Shown piece after piece: positions 8,771 through 17,199 of a DNA stretch of 44,123 bases. Positions within the stretch are counted from its first letter, which is position 1. Each line of letters opens with the position of its first letter. Origin of the DNA: Variovorax sp. (GTDB lineage Bacteria > Pseudomonadota > Gammaproteobacteria > Burkholderiales > Burkholderiaceae_C); the NCBI GenBank assembly GCA_017744935.1, contig JAGIAI010000063.1, positions 1 to 44,123 on the forward strand, written 5' to 3'. The position numbers and the translations under genes were made by a program. The notes under the pieces are model-generated. The model was not told the origin of the DNA and did no database searches. It saw nothing but the letters and a program-made list of their open reading frames with translations.

Positions 8771-8841
8771 CGCGCAGCCGCCATTGAAGCGGCCCCTCTT
8801 CCACCATCGCCAGATTTCGTTGCTGGCCAGTCTGCCCATCG

Positions 8842-10146
8842 ATGAAGCGCGGTTTCTACACGATCATGTCGGCCCAGTTCTTTTCGTCACTGGCCGACAA
8901 CGCGCTTTTCGTGGCTGCCGTCGAACTCATGCGAAGCAGCGGCGCGCCGGAATGGCAGCGCGCCGCGCTGGTTCCGATCTTCACTATCTTCTACGTGGCA
9001 TTCGCGCCACTGGTGGGCGCGTTTGCCGACGCGTTGCCCAAGGGCAAGGTGATGTTCATCAGCAATGCGATCAAGGTGGTCGGCTGCGTGATGATGCTGT
9101 TCGGCTCGCACCCGCTTTTCGCTTACGCGATCGTCGGGCTCGGCGCGGCGGCGTATTCGCCGGCCAAGTACGGCATCCTGACCGAGCTGCTGCCGGCATC
9201 GCAGCTGGTCAAGGCCAATGGCTGGATCGAAGGCCTGACGATCGCATCGATCATTCTCGGCATCGTGCTGGGCGGACAGCTCGTCGGCCACACGCTCTCC
9301 AGCCACCTGCTCGCGTTCGACTTCCCGCTCATCGACACCGGTGTCGACACAGCGCCCGAGGCGGCGATCGCGACGCTGATCCTGGTCTATGTCGTCGCCG
9401 CCTGGTTCAACACGCGGATCCCGGACACCGGCGTCGAGATGCGCCCGCTGCGCGCCAACCCGCAGTACGGCTTCGTGCGCAATATGGTCGCGCTGCTGCC
9501 GGATTTCTGGCATTGCAATTCGCGTCTGTGGCGCGACAAGCTCGGCCAGATCTCGCTGGCGACCACCACGCTTTTCTGGGGCGCGGGCGGGAACCTGAAA
9601 TACATCGTGCTGGCCTGGGCGTCGCTCGCGCTGGGCTACAACACTGCGCAGGCTTCGTCGCTGACCGGCGTGGTCGCGATCGGCACCGCCATCGGCGCGG
9701 TGGTGGCCTCGGTACGCATGCGGCTGGACATGGCGACCCGCGTGATCCCGCTGGGCATCGGCATGGGCATCCTGGTGATGGCGATGAACTTCATCGGCAA
9801 CATCTGGGTGGCGGTGCCGTTCCTGATCCTGCTGGGCGGCCTGGGCGGCTTCCTGGTGGTGCCGATGAACGCGCTGTTGCAGCACCGCGGGCACAACCTG
9901 ATGGGCGCGGGCCGCTCGATCGCGGTGCAGAACTTCAACGAGCAGGCCTGCATCCTGATCCTCGGCGCGTTCTACAGCGCGTGCACGGGGCTCGGCATGT
10001 CGGCGTACGCGGCGATCACCGCATTCGGCGTGGTGGTGGCTGGCTTCATGTGGCTCATCAAGCGCTGGCATCAACGAAACCTGCGCAAGTACCCGGAAGA
10101 GGTCGAGCACCTGCTTGCCATCGCCCGTAGCGACAAGCACCATTGA
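8842..10146 (+). CDS. lplT: lysophospholipid transporter LplT
   Basis: 434 residues, MFS fold with about 12 hydrophobic segments. The beginning MKRGFYTIMSAQFFSSLADNAL and the block AAAYSPAKYGILTELLP are LplT hallmarks. The protein flips lysophospholipids across the inner membrane for re-acylation. In E. coli lplT forms an operon with aas; here no aas follows and the next gene is a DMT exporter after a repeat element. ATG 8842 gives the family N-terminus. The C-terminal KYPEEVEHLLAIARSDKHH is hydrophilic and cytoplasmic. Confidence 0.9.
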   Translation: MKRGFYTIMSAQFFSSLADNALFVAAVELMRSSGAPEWQRAALVPIFTIFYVAFAPLVGAFADALPKGKVMFISNAIKVVGCVMMLFGSHPLFAYAIVGLGAAAYSPAKYGILTELLPASQLVKANGWIEGLTIASIILGIVLGGQLVGHTLSSHLLAFDFPLIDTGVDTAPEAAIATLILVYVVAAWFNTRIPDTGVEMRPLRANPQYGFVRNMVALLPDFWHCNSRLWRDKLGQISLATTTLFWGAGGNLKYIVLAWASLALGYNTAQASSLTGVVAIGTAIGAVVASVRMRLDMATRVIPLGIGMGILVMAMNFIGNIWVAVPFLILLGGLGGFLVVPMNALLQHRGHNLMGAGRSIAVQNFNEQACILILGAFYSACTGLGMSAYAAITAFGVVVAGFMWLIKRWHQRNLRKYPEEVEHLLAIARSDKHH

Positions 10147-10149
10147 TGA

Positions 10150-10231
10150 CCCCCAGCCTCGCCCACTTCGCGTGGCTCTGCACCCCCTTGCAGGGGGCAA
10201 TCCCGGCGGCCCGGCCAAGCCAGTTCCGCGG
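10150..10231 (+). repeat. dispersed two-hairpin intergenic repeat, copy A
   Basis: One of four copies in the window (others near 21437, 27741 and 33226). Order in this strand: CCCCAGCCTCGCCCACTTCG, then a perfect hairpin CCCCCT-TGC-AGGGGG at 10183-10197, then the GGCCCGGC...AGCCAGTTCCGCGG hairpin block. It begins 4 bases after the lplT stop. The G/C hairpin could attenuate or end transcription, although no T-run follows. Confidence 0.8.
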
Positions 10232-10255
10232 GATCTCTGATCTCTGATCTCTGAT
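10232..10255. repeat. short tandem repeat (GATCTCT)x3 plus GAT
   Basis: Three perfect 7-base units GATCTCT at 10232-10238, 10239-10245 and 10246-10252, followed by GAT. It directly abuts repeat copy A and lies ~18 bases before the proposed TTG start of the DMT exporter. Units of 7 bases upstream of a start could vary by slippage; no function is known. Confidence 0.8.
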
Positions 10256-10272
10256 TTCAACGGTCCTCTTCC

Positions 10273-11175
10273 TTGGCTGCGCTTGCGCTTGTTTTCAACG
10301 CCTTCGTCTGGGGCGTTTCGTGGATTCCCTTCCGGCAAATCGAGGCCCATGGCCTGCATCCGGTCTGGACGACTTTCCTGGTCTACGTCGTGATCGCGAC
10401 GGTGATCGCGGTGCTGCGGCGCAGCATGTGGCACATGTTCGTCCGGCATCCGGGGCTGGTGCTGCTCGGGCTGGCGGCAGGGCTGACCAACGTCGGGTTC
10501 AACTGGGCGGTGACGCAGGGCGACGTGGTGCGCGTGGTGCTGTTGTTTTATCTGATGCCGCTCTGGAGCGTCCTGCTCGCGTGGGCGCTGCTCGGTGAGC
10601 GCCCGACCGCATCAGCTCTGGCGCGCGTAGCGCTGGCGCTGATCGGCGTGGCCGTGGTGCTGAAGACGCCGGAGGTCGAATGGCCGGTCCCGTCGAGCTT
10701 GCCGGATTGGCTCGGCGTGGCGGCGGGCTTCTGCTTCGCCGTGACGAACATCCTGCTGCGCGGCCTGCGCCACGCGCCGGGCGAATCCCGCGCGCTGGCG
10801 ATGTTCGCCGGCTGCGCGCTGGTGGCGGGCACGACCGCAATCGGCGGAACCGCGCTGGGTGCGATGGACGCACCCGCGTGGACCGAAACAGGCTGGTGGG
10901 GCTGGGCGGCGGTGCTCGGCACCGGATTCGTCTTCGCCAACATCTGCCTGCAATACGGCGCGGCGCGGCTCGCCGGCAACGTCACGGCGGTGATCATGCT
11001 GTCGGAGGTGCTGTTCGCGAGCGTATCGTCGGTCGCCCTCGGTGCAGCAACCATGAGCGCGCATATCTGGGCGGGCGGCGCACTGATCGTTCTGGCGGCC
11101 GCATGGTCGGCGTTTGCGCGATCGCCCGGCGACGCGGATGATGACCAGTCCACACTCCAGAAAGAATCGCCGTGA
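10273..11175 (+). CDS. EamA/DMT-family transporter
   Basis: 300 residues with about ten hydrophobic helices in two EamA repeats (roughly 1-135 and 150-290). FNAFVWGVSWIPFRQIEAHG at the start, LLFYLMPLWSVLLAWALLGE closing the first half and VIMLSEVLFASVSSVALG in the second are typical of drug/metabolite exporters. The start is uncertain: an in-frame TGA at 10252-10254 bounds it, and TTG 10273 is the first start-like codon that keeps helix 1 whole. The stop overlaps the glutathione peroxidase start (GTGA at 11172), so the two are coupled. Confidence 0.85.
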   Translation: MAALALVFNAFVWGVSWIPFRQIEAHGLHPVWTTFLVYVVIATVIAVLRRSMWHMFVRHPGLVLLGLAAGLTNVGFNWAVTQGDVVRVVLLFYLMPLWSVLLAWALLGERPTASALARVALALIGVAVVLKTPEVEWPVPSSLPDWLGVAAGFCFAVTNILLRGLRHAPGESRALAMFAGCALVAGTTAIGGTALGAMDAPAWTETGWWGWAAVLGTGFVFANICLQYGAARLAGNVTAVIMLSEVLFASVSSVALGAATMSAHIWAGGALIVLAAAWSAFARSPGDADDDQSTLQKESP

Positions 11176-11657
11176 CGAGCGTCTACGACTTCGAAGCCAG
11201 ACAGATCGACGGCAAGCCCGTTTCGCTTGCCGAGTTCAGGGGCAAGGTGCTGCTCATCGTCAACACGGCGAGCGAGTGCGGCTTCACGCCGCAGTTCGCG
11301 GGCCTCGAGGCGCTCTACGAGAAGTTCGGGCCCAAGGGGCTCACGGTGCTTGGCTTTCCGTCCAACCAGTTCGGCAAGCAGGACCCGGGAACCAACGAAG
11401 AGATCGGCGCCTTCTGCACCCGCAACTACGGGGTGAGCTTTCCGATGATGGAGAAGATCGAGGTCAATGGCCCGGGCGCGGCGCCGCTGTACAAGTGGCT
11501 GGTCAAGGAAGCGCGGGGCATTCTCGGCAGCGCGGCCATCAAGTGGAACTTCACCAAGTTCCTGATCGGGAAGGACGGGCAGGTGATCAAGCGCTACGCG
11601 CCGATCGACAAGCCCGAATCCATCAGCGGCGACATCGAGGCCGCGCTCGCGGCCTGA
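11172..11657 (+). CDS. glutathione peroxidase-family thiol peroxidase
   Basis: 161 residues, typical for bacterial BtuE/GPx-like enzymes that reduce hydroperoxides with thioredoxin or glutathione. Peroxidatic Cys36 is in NTASECGFT, Gln70 in NQFGKQDPG and Trp125 in IKWNFTKFL, giving the catalytic triad. Cys82 in AFCTRNYG is a likely resolving cysteine, which favours a thioredoxin-dependent cycle. There is no signal peptide. The GTG start overlaps the stop of the upstream exporter by four bases. Confidence 0.92.
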   Translation: MTSVYDFEARQIDGKPVSLAEFRGKVLLIVNTASECGFTPQFAGLEALYEKFGPKGLTVLGFPSNQFGKQDPGTNEEIGAFCTRNYGVSFPMMEKIEVNGPGAAPLYKWLVKEARGILGSAAIKWNFTKFLIGKDGQVIKRYAPIDKPESISGDIEAALAA

Positions 11658-11684
11658 GCCCCGCGTCGAGTCCGCAGAAGTGGC

Positions 11685-12107
11685 TCAGAAGCGGAAGTCG
11701 GCGGTCTTCGAGCCGTTGCCGAGCGACACCACTTGCGACTTGGTCACGCCTTCGCTCGCCGCCGCGACGGTGTAGCGGCCAGCCGGCAGGTCCACGAGGC
11801 AGACTGGCCCGTCGGCGCGCATCGACAGCGCCGTGCTGCCCTGGGCGTCCGTTACCGTGACCTGCACGTCCGCCAGATAGGCGCCGCTCGCACGCGCGAA
11901 CAGCAGCGACAGCGGGTGGTCCTTCATTGCGGCGCGCATCGCGTCGGATTCCTCGGAGCCGACACCGCCGCACACGTAGCGGGCGGCGCCCAGCGTCTTC
12001 ATCGACGGCGCGAGCACCGGTGTCTGGGCCTGCACCACCCATGGCGCAAGCGCGCACGCGCATACCGTAGCGGCGCGTGCCAGTGTCTGGATGGAAGTCC
12101 GTTTCAT
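11685..12107 (-). CDS. hypothetical exported protein with carboxypeptidase-regulatory-like fold
   Basis: 140 residues from ATG 12107, with GGGAG a few bases upstream on the minus strand. Residues 1-28 form a Sec signal ending VVQAQT. The mature part has YLADVQVTVTDAQGSTAL and CLVDLPAGRYTVAAASEG, the pattern of small beta-sandwich domains that display a PAGxYxV loop. YVCGGVGSEESDAMRAAMKDHPL precedes it, and two or three cysteines suggest a disulfide in the periplasm. Function unknown; it converges on the glutathione peroxidase gene. Confidence 0.7.
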   Translation of the reverse strand: MKRTSIQTLARAATVCACALAPWVVQAQTPVLAPSMKTLGAARYVCGGVGSEESDAMRAAMKDHPLSLLFARASGAYLADVQVTVTDAQGSTALSMRADGPVCLVDLPAGRYTVAAASEGVTKSQVVSLGNGSKTADFRF

Positions 12108-12162
12108 CGAATCACTCCCGTGGTGAAACACGCGGGAATGTTCGCGCCGCGCCGGCGCCTTC

Positions 12163-12180
12163 GGGGTCAGACCAGACCCC
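12163..12180. other. inverted repeat downstream of glcF
   Basis: GGGGTC at 12163-12168 and GACCCC at 12175-12180 are perfect inverted arms around AGACCA. The site lies 15 bases beyond the glcF stop on the minus strand and 56 bases before the next minus-strand gene. It could form a hairpin in the glcF transcript, but there is no T-run, so termination is only a possibility. Confidence 0.4.
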
Positions 12181-12194
12181 CAGTCCATGTGCGA

Positions 12195-13427
12195 TCAGGC
12201 TGCCGGCGCGAGGGCCTCGTCCAGCAATTCGACCCAGTGCCGGACGGGCACTTCGCTCCCACTCTGCAGGTGCGTGATGCAGCCGATGTTGGCCGACACG
12301 ATGGCGGTCGGCCGGAGCTGGTTCAGATGGTCGAGCTTGCGGTCGCGCAGCTTGTAGGACAGTTCCGGCTGCAGCACTGAGTAGGTGCCCGCCGAGCCGC
12401 AGCACAGGTGCGATTCGTTCTGCGCGACCTGCACATCGAAGCCCAGCGCACGCAGGTGCTTCTCGACACCGCCGCGCAGCTTCTGGCCGTGCTGCAGCGT
12501 GCACGGCGGGTGATAGGCGACGAGGCCAGTCGGCGGCTTCACGCGCGGTTTCAGCGTGGGGGCGATGTCGGGCAGCAGTTCGCTCAGGTCGCGCGTCATC
12601 GCGCTGATGCGCGCAGCCTTTTCCGCGTAGACCGGGTCATCCTTCAGCATGTGGCCGTACTCGCGCACCGTGACGCCGCACCCCGAGGCATTCATCACGA
12701 TGGCCTCGACTTCGTTGCGTTCGACCTGCGGCCACCATGCATCGATGTTGGCGCGCATCTGCGCCTTGCCGCCGTCATGGTCGTTGAGGTGGAACTTGAT
12801 CGCGCCGCAGCATCCCGCGCTTGGCGCGACCACCGCCTGGATGCCGGCCGCATCGAGCACGCGCGCGGTCGCGCTGTTGATGTTGGGCGACATGGCCGGC
12901 TGCACGCACCCGGCGAGCATTAGCATCTTGCGTGCATGCGTACGCGAGGGCCATGCGCCCGCCGGTCGCGCCTCTGGCACCTTGGCCCTGAGCTTCGCAG
13001 GCAGCAGTCCGCGCACCGACTGGCCGAGCTTCATCGCGGGCGCGAAGAGCGACGAGTTCAGGCCTTCTTTCAGCGTCCAGCGCAGCGCGTTGTCGAGCGG
13101 CGCACGCGGCACCTTGTCCTCGACGATCTTGCGGCCGATGTCGACGAGGTGGCCGTACTGCACGCCGCTCGGGCATGTGCTTTCGCAATTGCGGCAGGTG
13201 AGGCAGCGGTCGAGGTGAAGCTGCGTGCTCTGCGTCGGCGCCTTGCCTTCGAGCACCTGCTTGATGAGGTAGATGCGGCCGCGCGGCCCGTCGAGCTCGT
13301 CGCCGAGCAACTGGTAGGTCGGGCAAGTCGCGGTGCAGAAGCCGCAGTGCACGCATTTGCGCAGGATCGCCTCGGCTTCGCGACCTTCGGGCGTGTTCTT
13401 GAATTCGGGGGCGAGTTCGGTCTGCAT
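12195..13427 (-). CDS. glcF: glycolate oxidase iron-sulfur subunit
   Basis: 410 residues. Two 4Fe-4S motifs near the N-terminus, CVHCGFCTATCP and CLTCRNCESTCP, transfer electrons from glycolate oxidation to the respiratory chain. Two CCG domains follow, seen as APSAGCCGAIKFH and ESHLCCGSAGTYS. Length and order match GlcF. Only 6 bases separate it from glcE upstream, so the two are cotranscribed. The catalytic flavin subunit GlcD is not encoded in this window. Confidence 0.93.
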   Translation of the reverse strand: MQTELAPEFKNTPEGREAEAILRKCVHCGFCTATCPTYQLLGDELDGPRGRIYLIKQVLEGKAPTQSTQLHLDRCLTCRNCESTCPSGVQYGHLVDIGRKIVEDKVPRAPLDNALRWTLKEGLNSSLFAPAMKLGQSVRGLLPAKLRAKVPEARPAGAWPSRTHARKMLMLAGCVQPAMSPNINSATARVLDAAGIQAVVAPSAGCCGAIKFHLNDHDGGKAQMRANIDAWWPQVERNEVEAIVMNASGCGVTVREYGHMLKDDPVYAEKAARISAMTRDLSELLPDIAPTLKPRVKPPTGLVAYHPPCTLQHGQKLRGGVEKHLRALGFDVQVAQNESHLCCGSAGTYSVLQPELSYKLRDRKLDHLNQLRPTAIVSANIGCITHLQSGSEVPVRHWVELLDEALAPAA

Positions 13428-13433
13428 GCTGGA

Positions 13434-14531
13434 TCAGTTTGGCGAGTAGAGCCGCCCGCGATGGAAGACGGCTTGCGGGTCGAACTCCTGCATCAATGCG
13501 CGATGGATGCGCTCCACGGGCGCGCTCAACGCATCGAAGCGGCCGAGCACGCGATGGCCATGCGCGTCCGACGGCCTGAAGAGGGTGGCATGTCCACCTG
13601 CCGCCTGCGCCGCTGCGCGGAGCTGCGGCCGCTGATCCGGCGGTGCGAGATACCAGCGCTGGCCGCCGTGCCATTCGATGAGGGTGCTGCCCGCGACATC
13701 GAGCACCGGCGCGGTTTGCGGCACCGAGAGCCGCCAGAGATCGTGTTCCGCATGGCTGGAGAACCAGGCGTGACGCTGATCGCGCAGCGACTGCCATCCG
13801 GCGGCCGCGCGTTCGGGGTCTTGCCGTTCGCCACCCAGATGCGTGCAAGCCGCTTCTACAGCCGCGACAGCCCCACACAGACGAAGCGAGAGAAAACCCT
13901 TTCCTTCACGCTCGCGCCACACGCTCGCGTTCAACGGCAGAGGACGACCGCCCCATTCATTGAGCAGCCGGAGCGCATCGGCCTGCGTGCAGGCGAACTC
14001 CAGCGTCGCCTCGGCTGGCGCGACCGGCAGTACCTTGAGGCTCACTTCCGCGATCACGCCAAGCACACCCAGCGACCCCGCGAGCACGCGCGAGACGTCA
14101 TAGCCCGCAACGTTCTTCATCACCTGCCCGCCGAAGGTCAGCACCTCGCCGCGACCGTTGACCAGCACCGCGCCAAGCACGAAATCGCGCACGCACCCCA
14201 CGCTGGCGCGCGAAGGCCCACTGAGCCCCGCGGCGACCATGCCGCCGACCGTGCCGCCGTCGGCGAAGCGCGGTGGCTCGAAAGCAAGGCATTGGCCCTT
14301 TTCCACGAGTGCCGCTTCGAGCTCGGCCAGCGGCGTACCGGCGCGCACGGTCACGACCAGTTCGCTCGGTTCATAGCTGGTGATGCCGGTGAGTCCAATC
14401 GTGGAGAGAGGCTCGCCCTGCGGCGGCTCGCCGTAGAAGTCCTTGGTGCCGCCGCCACGGATGGACAGCGTCTTGCGGTCGGCGGCGGCAGCGCGAATGC
14501 GCTCGGTGATCTGGCGAAGGGCTGGATCCAT
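13434..14531 (-). CDS. glcE: glycolate oxidase FAD-binding subunit
   Basis: 365 residues with the PCMH-type FAD fold. SIRGGGTKDFYG is the first FAD loop, GLSGPSRASVGCVRDFVLGA and FGGQVMKNVAGYDVSRVLAG the central binding segments, all strongly GlcE-like. It pairs with GlcF and an absent GlcD to oxidise glycolate (and D-lactate) to the 2-oxo acid. The start MDPALRQITERI at 14531 has only 27 bases to the upstream SMP-30 gene, so that gene is likely in the same transcript in the position usually taken by glcD. Confidence 0.92.
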   Translation of the reverse strand: MDPALRQITERIRAAAADRKTLSIRGGGTKDFYGEPPQGEPLSTIGLTGITSYEPSELVVTVRAGTPLAELEAALVEKGQCLAFEPPRFADGGTVGGMVAAGLSGPSRASVGCVRDFVLGAVLVNGRGEVLTFGGQVMKNVAGYDVSRVLAGSLGVLGVIAEVSLKVLPVAPAEATLEFACTQADALRLLNEWGGRPLPLNASVWREREGKGFLSLRLCGAVAAVEAACTHLGGERQDPERAAAGWQSLRDQRHAWFSSHAEHDLWRLSVPQTAPVLDVAGSTLIEWHGGQRWYLAPPDQRPQLRAAAQAAGGHATLFRPSDAHGHRVLGRFDALSAPVERIHRALMQEFDPQAVFHRGRLYSPN

Positions 14532-14558
14532 GGCGGCAATCGTACCGCCGGGTGGCGC

Positions 14559-15479
14559 TCAGTCTTCGAAGAAATTGACCGGCAGCCCCGGTGTCGTGAC
14601 GCGCATCGCCAGCACATGGCCCGATGCAGGGCGCAGTTCGAGTTCCGGCGCGGGCCTGCCCCGACGCGCCGTGGTCACGAAAAGCGTGCGCAGATCGTCG
14701 CCGCCGAAGCACGGCATGGTCGGGCACTGCACCGGCGTGGGCAGCGACAGGACGAGCTCGCCTGACGGCGAGAAGCGCAGCAGCTGGCCTCCTTCGAACA
14801 TCGCGACCCAGTAGTGGCCTTCGGCATCGACCGTCGCGCCATCCGGCCGGCCCTGGTAGCGCAGCGGCGATTCGGGCGTCCAGCCGGGCGGCTTTTCATC
14901 GAACTGCTGGAACACGCGACGACGCGACAGGGTGTTGACGCGCGCCGCCCAGGTCCACGCGACCACGCGATGCGCGGCGGTGTCGGCCCAGTACATCGTG
15001 TCGCCATCGGGCGAGAAGGCCAGGCCGTTGGCGGTGGTTGCCTCGTTCACCATCTGCTCGAGCGTGGGCGCGCGGCCGCCGCGCGCGTCGAGGCAGTAGA
15101 GCGCAGCAATTGCGCCGTCTTTCGCCTCGTTGAGCGTGCCGGCCCAGAAGCGGCCGAGCGGATCGCACTTGCCGTCGTTGAAGCGCATCTTGAGCACGTC
15201 GTGATCGACGCGCGCCATCGCCTTGAGCGTGCCGCCCCACTCTCGCGCGCGGTAGATGCCGTCGCGCAGCGCGATCACGAGGCCGCCGCTGCGCGCGGGC
15301 GCCATGCACCCGGGCTCGGTCGGCATATCCCATCGCTCGACGGTCGGGTTGTGAATGTCGCCGCGCGTGCGCAAGGCGGCGCGGCCGGGGATGTCGAGCC
15401 AGTAGAGAGAACGCTCGATGGGGTGCCAGAACGGCGATTCACCGAGCTGGCTCAGGCTGTCGGTCAATGTGGTCCACAT
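14559..15479 (-). CDS. SMP-30/gluconolactonase-family lactonase
   Basis: 306 residues, six-bladed beta-propeller family (regucalcin/gluconolactonase) that hydrolyses sugar-acid lactones with one divalent metal. Expected ligands are visible in order: Glu in LGESPFWHP (near 14), Asn in RFNDGKCDPLGRFWAGT (near 101), Asn in TANGLAFSPDG (near 151) and Asp in GRPDGATVD (near 210). The CPTMPCFGGDDLRTLFVTTA block is typical of the bacterial sugar-lactonase branch. Substrate unknown. It heads a presumed three-gene unit with glcE and glcF. Confidence 0.88.
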   Translation of the reverse strand: MWTTLTDSLSQLGESPFWHPIERSLYWLDIPGRAALRTRGDIHNPTVERWDMPTEPGCMAPARSGGLVIALRDGIYRAREWGGTLKAMARVDHDVLKMRFNDGKCDPLGRFWAGTLNEAKDGAIAALYCLDARGGRAPTLEQMVNEATTANGLAFSPDGDTMYWADTAAHRVVAWTWAARVNTLSRRRVFQQFDEKPPGWTPESPLRYQGRPDGATVDAEGHYWVAMFEGGQLLRFSPSGELVLSLPTPVQCPTMPCFGGDDLRTLFVTTARRGRPAPELELRPASGHVLAMRVTTPGLPVNFFED

Positions 15480-15506
15480 GCCGCGAGCTTAGGGGCAAAT
15501 CGGAAC

Positions 15507-15543
15507 AAAAAAAGACCCGCTGGCGCCGAAGCGCTCGCGGGTC
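15507..15543 (-). terminator. Rho-independent terminator of the TorF-glnK-amtB unit
   Basis: Read on the minus strand, GACCCGC (15543-15537) and GCGGGTC (15520-15514) pair. Inside them GCGC and GCGC pair around a 4-base loop, with one mismatch step between the stems. Seven T residues follow directly (A-run at 15507-15513 on the + strand). It lies ~80 bases beyond the amtB stop. Confidence 0.85.
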
Positions 15544-15621
15544 GAACATCCAGAGGAGAACCTCGCAGCGTAAAACGAAATCTTGTCTAGAAGACTGTTT
15601 GCGGTATGAAACGGACCGTCA

Positions 15622-17172
15622 TCAGCGGCTGTAGGCGGTTTCGCCGTGGGCCGTGATGTCGAGGCCTTCGCGCTCTTCTTCTTCGCTCACACGCAGGCCG
15701 ATCGTGAGATCGGTGATCTTGTAGGCGATGAAGGCAACGACGCCCGACCACACGATGGTCAGCACCACGCCCTTGAGCTGGATCCAGACCTGCGCGCCGA
15801 TGCCGTTGGAGGTGACGGTCGCGGTGACCCAGTCACCCACGAGGCCGGGGCCGCCGAGAACCTGCGTGTTGAACACGCCTGTCAGCAGCGCGCCGACGAT
15901 ACCGCCGACACCGTGCACGCCGAACACGTCGAGCGAGTCGTCCGCGCCGAGCAGCTTCTTGAGGCCGTTGACGCCCCAGAGGCAGGCGAAGCCGGCCACG
16001 AGACCGATGACGATCGCACCCATCAGGCCGACGTTGCCGGCGGCCGGCGTGATCGCCACGAGGCCGGCGACGGCGCCCGAAGCAGCACCGAGCATCGATG
16101 CCTTGCCGCGCATCATGGCTTCACCGAGGCACCATGCAAGCACGGCAGCGGCCGTGGCGGAGAAGGTGTTCATGAAGGCGAGCACCGCGCTGGTGCCGGC
16201 TTCGAGGGCCGAACCGGCGTTGAAGCCGAACCAGCCCACCCACAGCAGCGAGGCACCAACCATGGTCAGCGTCAGCGAGTGCGGCGTGAAGGCTTCCTTG
16301 CCGTAGCCGATGCGCTTGCCGACGAGGACAGCGCCCACGAGACCGGCAACGGCCGCGTTGATGTGCACCACGGTACCGCCCGCGAAGTCGAGCGCGCCCC
16401 ATTGCCAGATCAGGCCGGCCTTGTCGTTCATCTGGTCGACGACTTCCTTGCTGGCGTAGGCGTCCGGGCCCATCCAGAACCAGACCATGTGCGCGATCGG
16501 CGCATAGCTGAAGGTGAACCAGATCGCCATGAACAGCAGCACGGCCGAGAACTTGATGCGCTCGGCGAAGGCGCCGACGATCAGGCAGCAGGTGATACCG
16601 GCGAACGTCGCCTGGAAGGCAGCGAACAGCAGCTCGGGGATGTACACGCCCTTGCTGAAGGTCGCGCCCGGTGCGAAGACGCCCGTGGCCGGATCGAAGA
16701 TGCCCTTCATGAAGATCCGGTCGAAGCCCCCGATGAACGCGTTGCCCTCAGTGAACGCAAGGCTGTAGCCGTAGATCATCCACAGCACCACGATCATCGA
16801 GAAGGTGACCATGATCTGCATGAGCACCGACAGCATGTTCTTGCTGCGGACCAGGCCGCCGTAGAACAGCGCGAGGCCGGGGACGGTCATCATGATGACG
16901 AGGAGCGTGGAAACCATCATCCACGACACGTCACCCTTGTTGAACGACGGAGCTGCCGCCGGTGCTGCGGGCGCCGCCGTCGCTTCGGCGGCGGGCGCTG
17001 CTGCAGCAGGGGCTGCCGCGGTTGCTGCAGCCGGAGCCGCGGGTGCAGCGGTGGCTGCCGGCGCTTGCGCTGCAGGAGCGGCGGGCGCGGCCGGTGTTGT
17101 CTGCGCGAAGCCGGATGTTCCGGCGGCCAGGACGCTCAATCCGAGCGCCAGAGATACAAGGAATTTTTTCAT
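15622..17172 (-). CDS. amtB: ammonium transporter AmtB
   Basis: 516 residues, longer than the ~400 of the transporter core because of the N-terminus. Residues 1-24 are a signal peptide (ending GFAQ). Residues 25 to about 75 are almost pure Ala/Pro, forming an exported linker before the first core helix (VSWMMVSTLLVIMMTVPGLA). The core carries the family signature DFAGGTVVHINAAVAGLVGA and the second pore histidine in FGVHGVGGIVGALLTG. It conducts ammonia/ammonium across the inner membrane and is gated by GlnK, encoded 27 bases upstream. Shares the nitrogen-regulated promoter before TorF and the terminator at 15507. Confidence 0.95.
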   Translation of the reverse strand: MKKFLVSLALGLSVLAAGTSGFAQTTPAAPAAPAAQAPAATAAPAAPAAATAAAPAAAAPAAEATAAPAAPAAAPSFNKGDVSWMMVSTLLVIMMTVPGLALFYGGLVRSKNMLSVLMQIMVTFSMIVVLWMIYGYSLAFTEGNAFIGGFDRIFMKGIFDPATGVFAPGATFSKGVYIPELLFAAFQATFAGITCCLIVGAFAERIKFSAVLLFMAIWFTFSYAPIAHMVWFWMGPDAYASKEVVDQMNDKAGLIWQWGALDFAGGTVVHINAAVAGLVGAVLVGKRIGYGKEAFTPHSLTLTMVGASLLWVGWFGFNAGSALEAGTSAVLAFMNTFSATAAAVLAWCLGEAMMRGKASMLGAASGAVAGLVAITPAAGNVGLMGAIVIGLVAGFACLWGVNGLKKLLGADDSLDVFGVHGVGGIVGALLTGVFNTQVLGGPGLVGDWVTATVTSNGIGAQVWIQLKGVVLTIVWSGVVAFIAYKITDLTIGLRVSEEEEREGLDITAHGETAYSR

Positions 17173-17199
17173 TTCGGTATGTCTTTCGTGCCTTGCGTT

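Noticed and set aside
10150..10255. CRISPR-like array because of short repeats
   Set aside because: The repeat unit is 7 bases with no spacers, and the adjacent hairpin element is a dispersed repeat; no cas genes occur.
16950..17100. Possible DNA repeat array in the amtB 5' region
   Set aside because: The periodicity comes from Ala/Pro codons of the exported linker, in frame with the coding sequence, not from an independent element.
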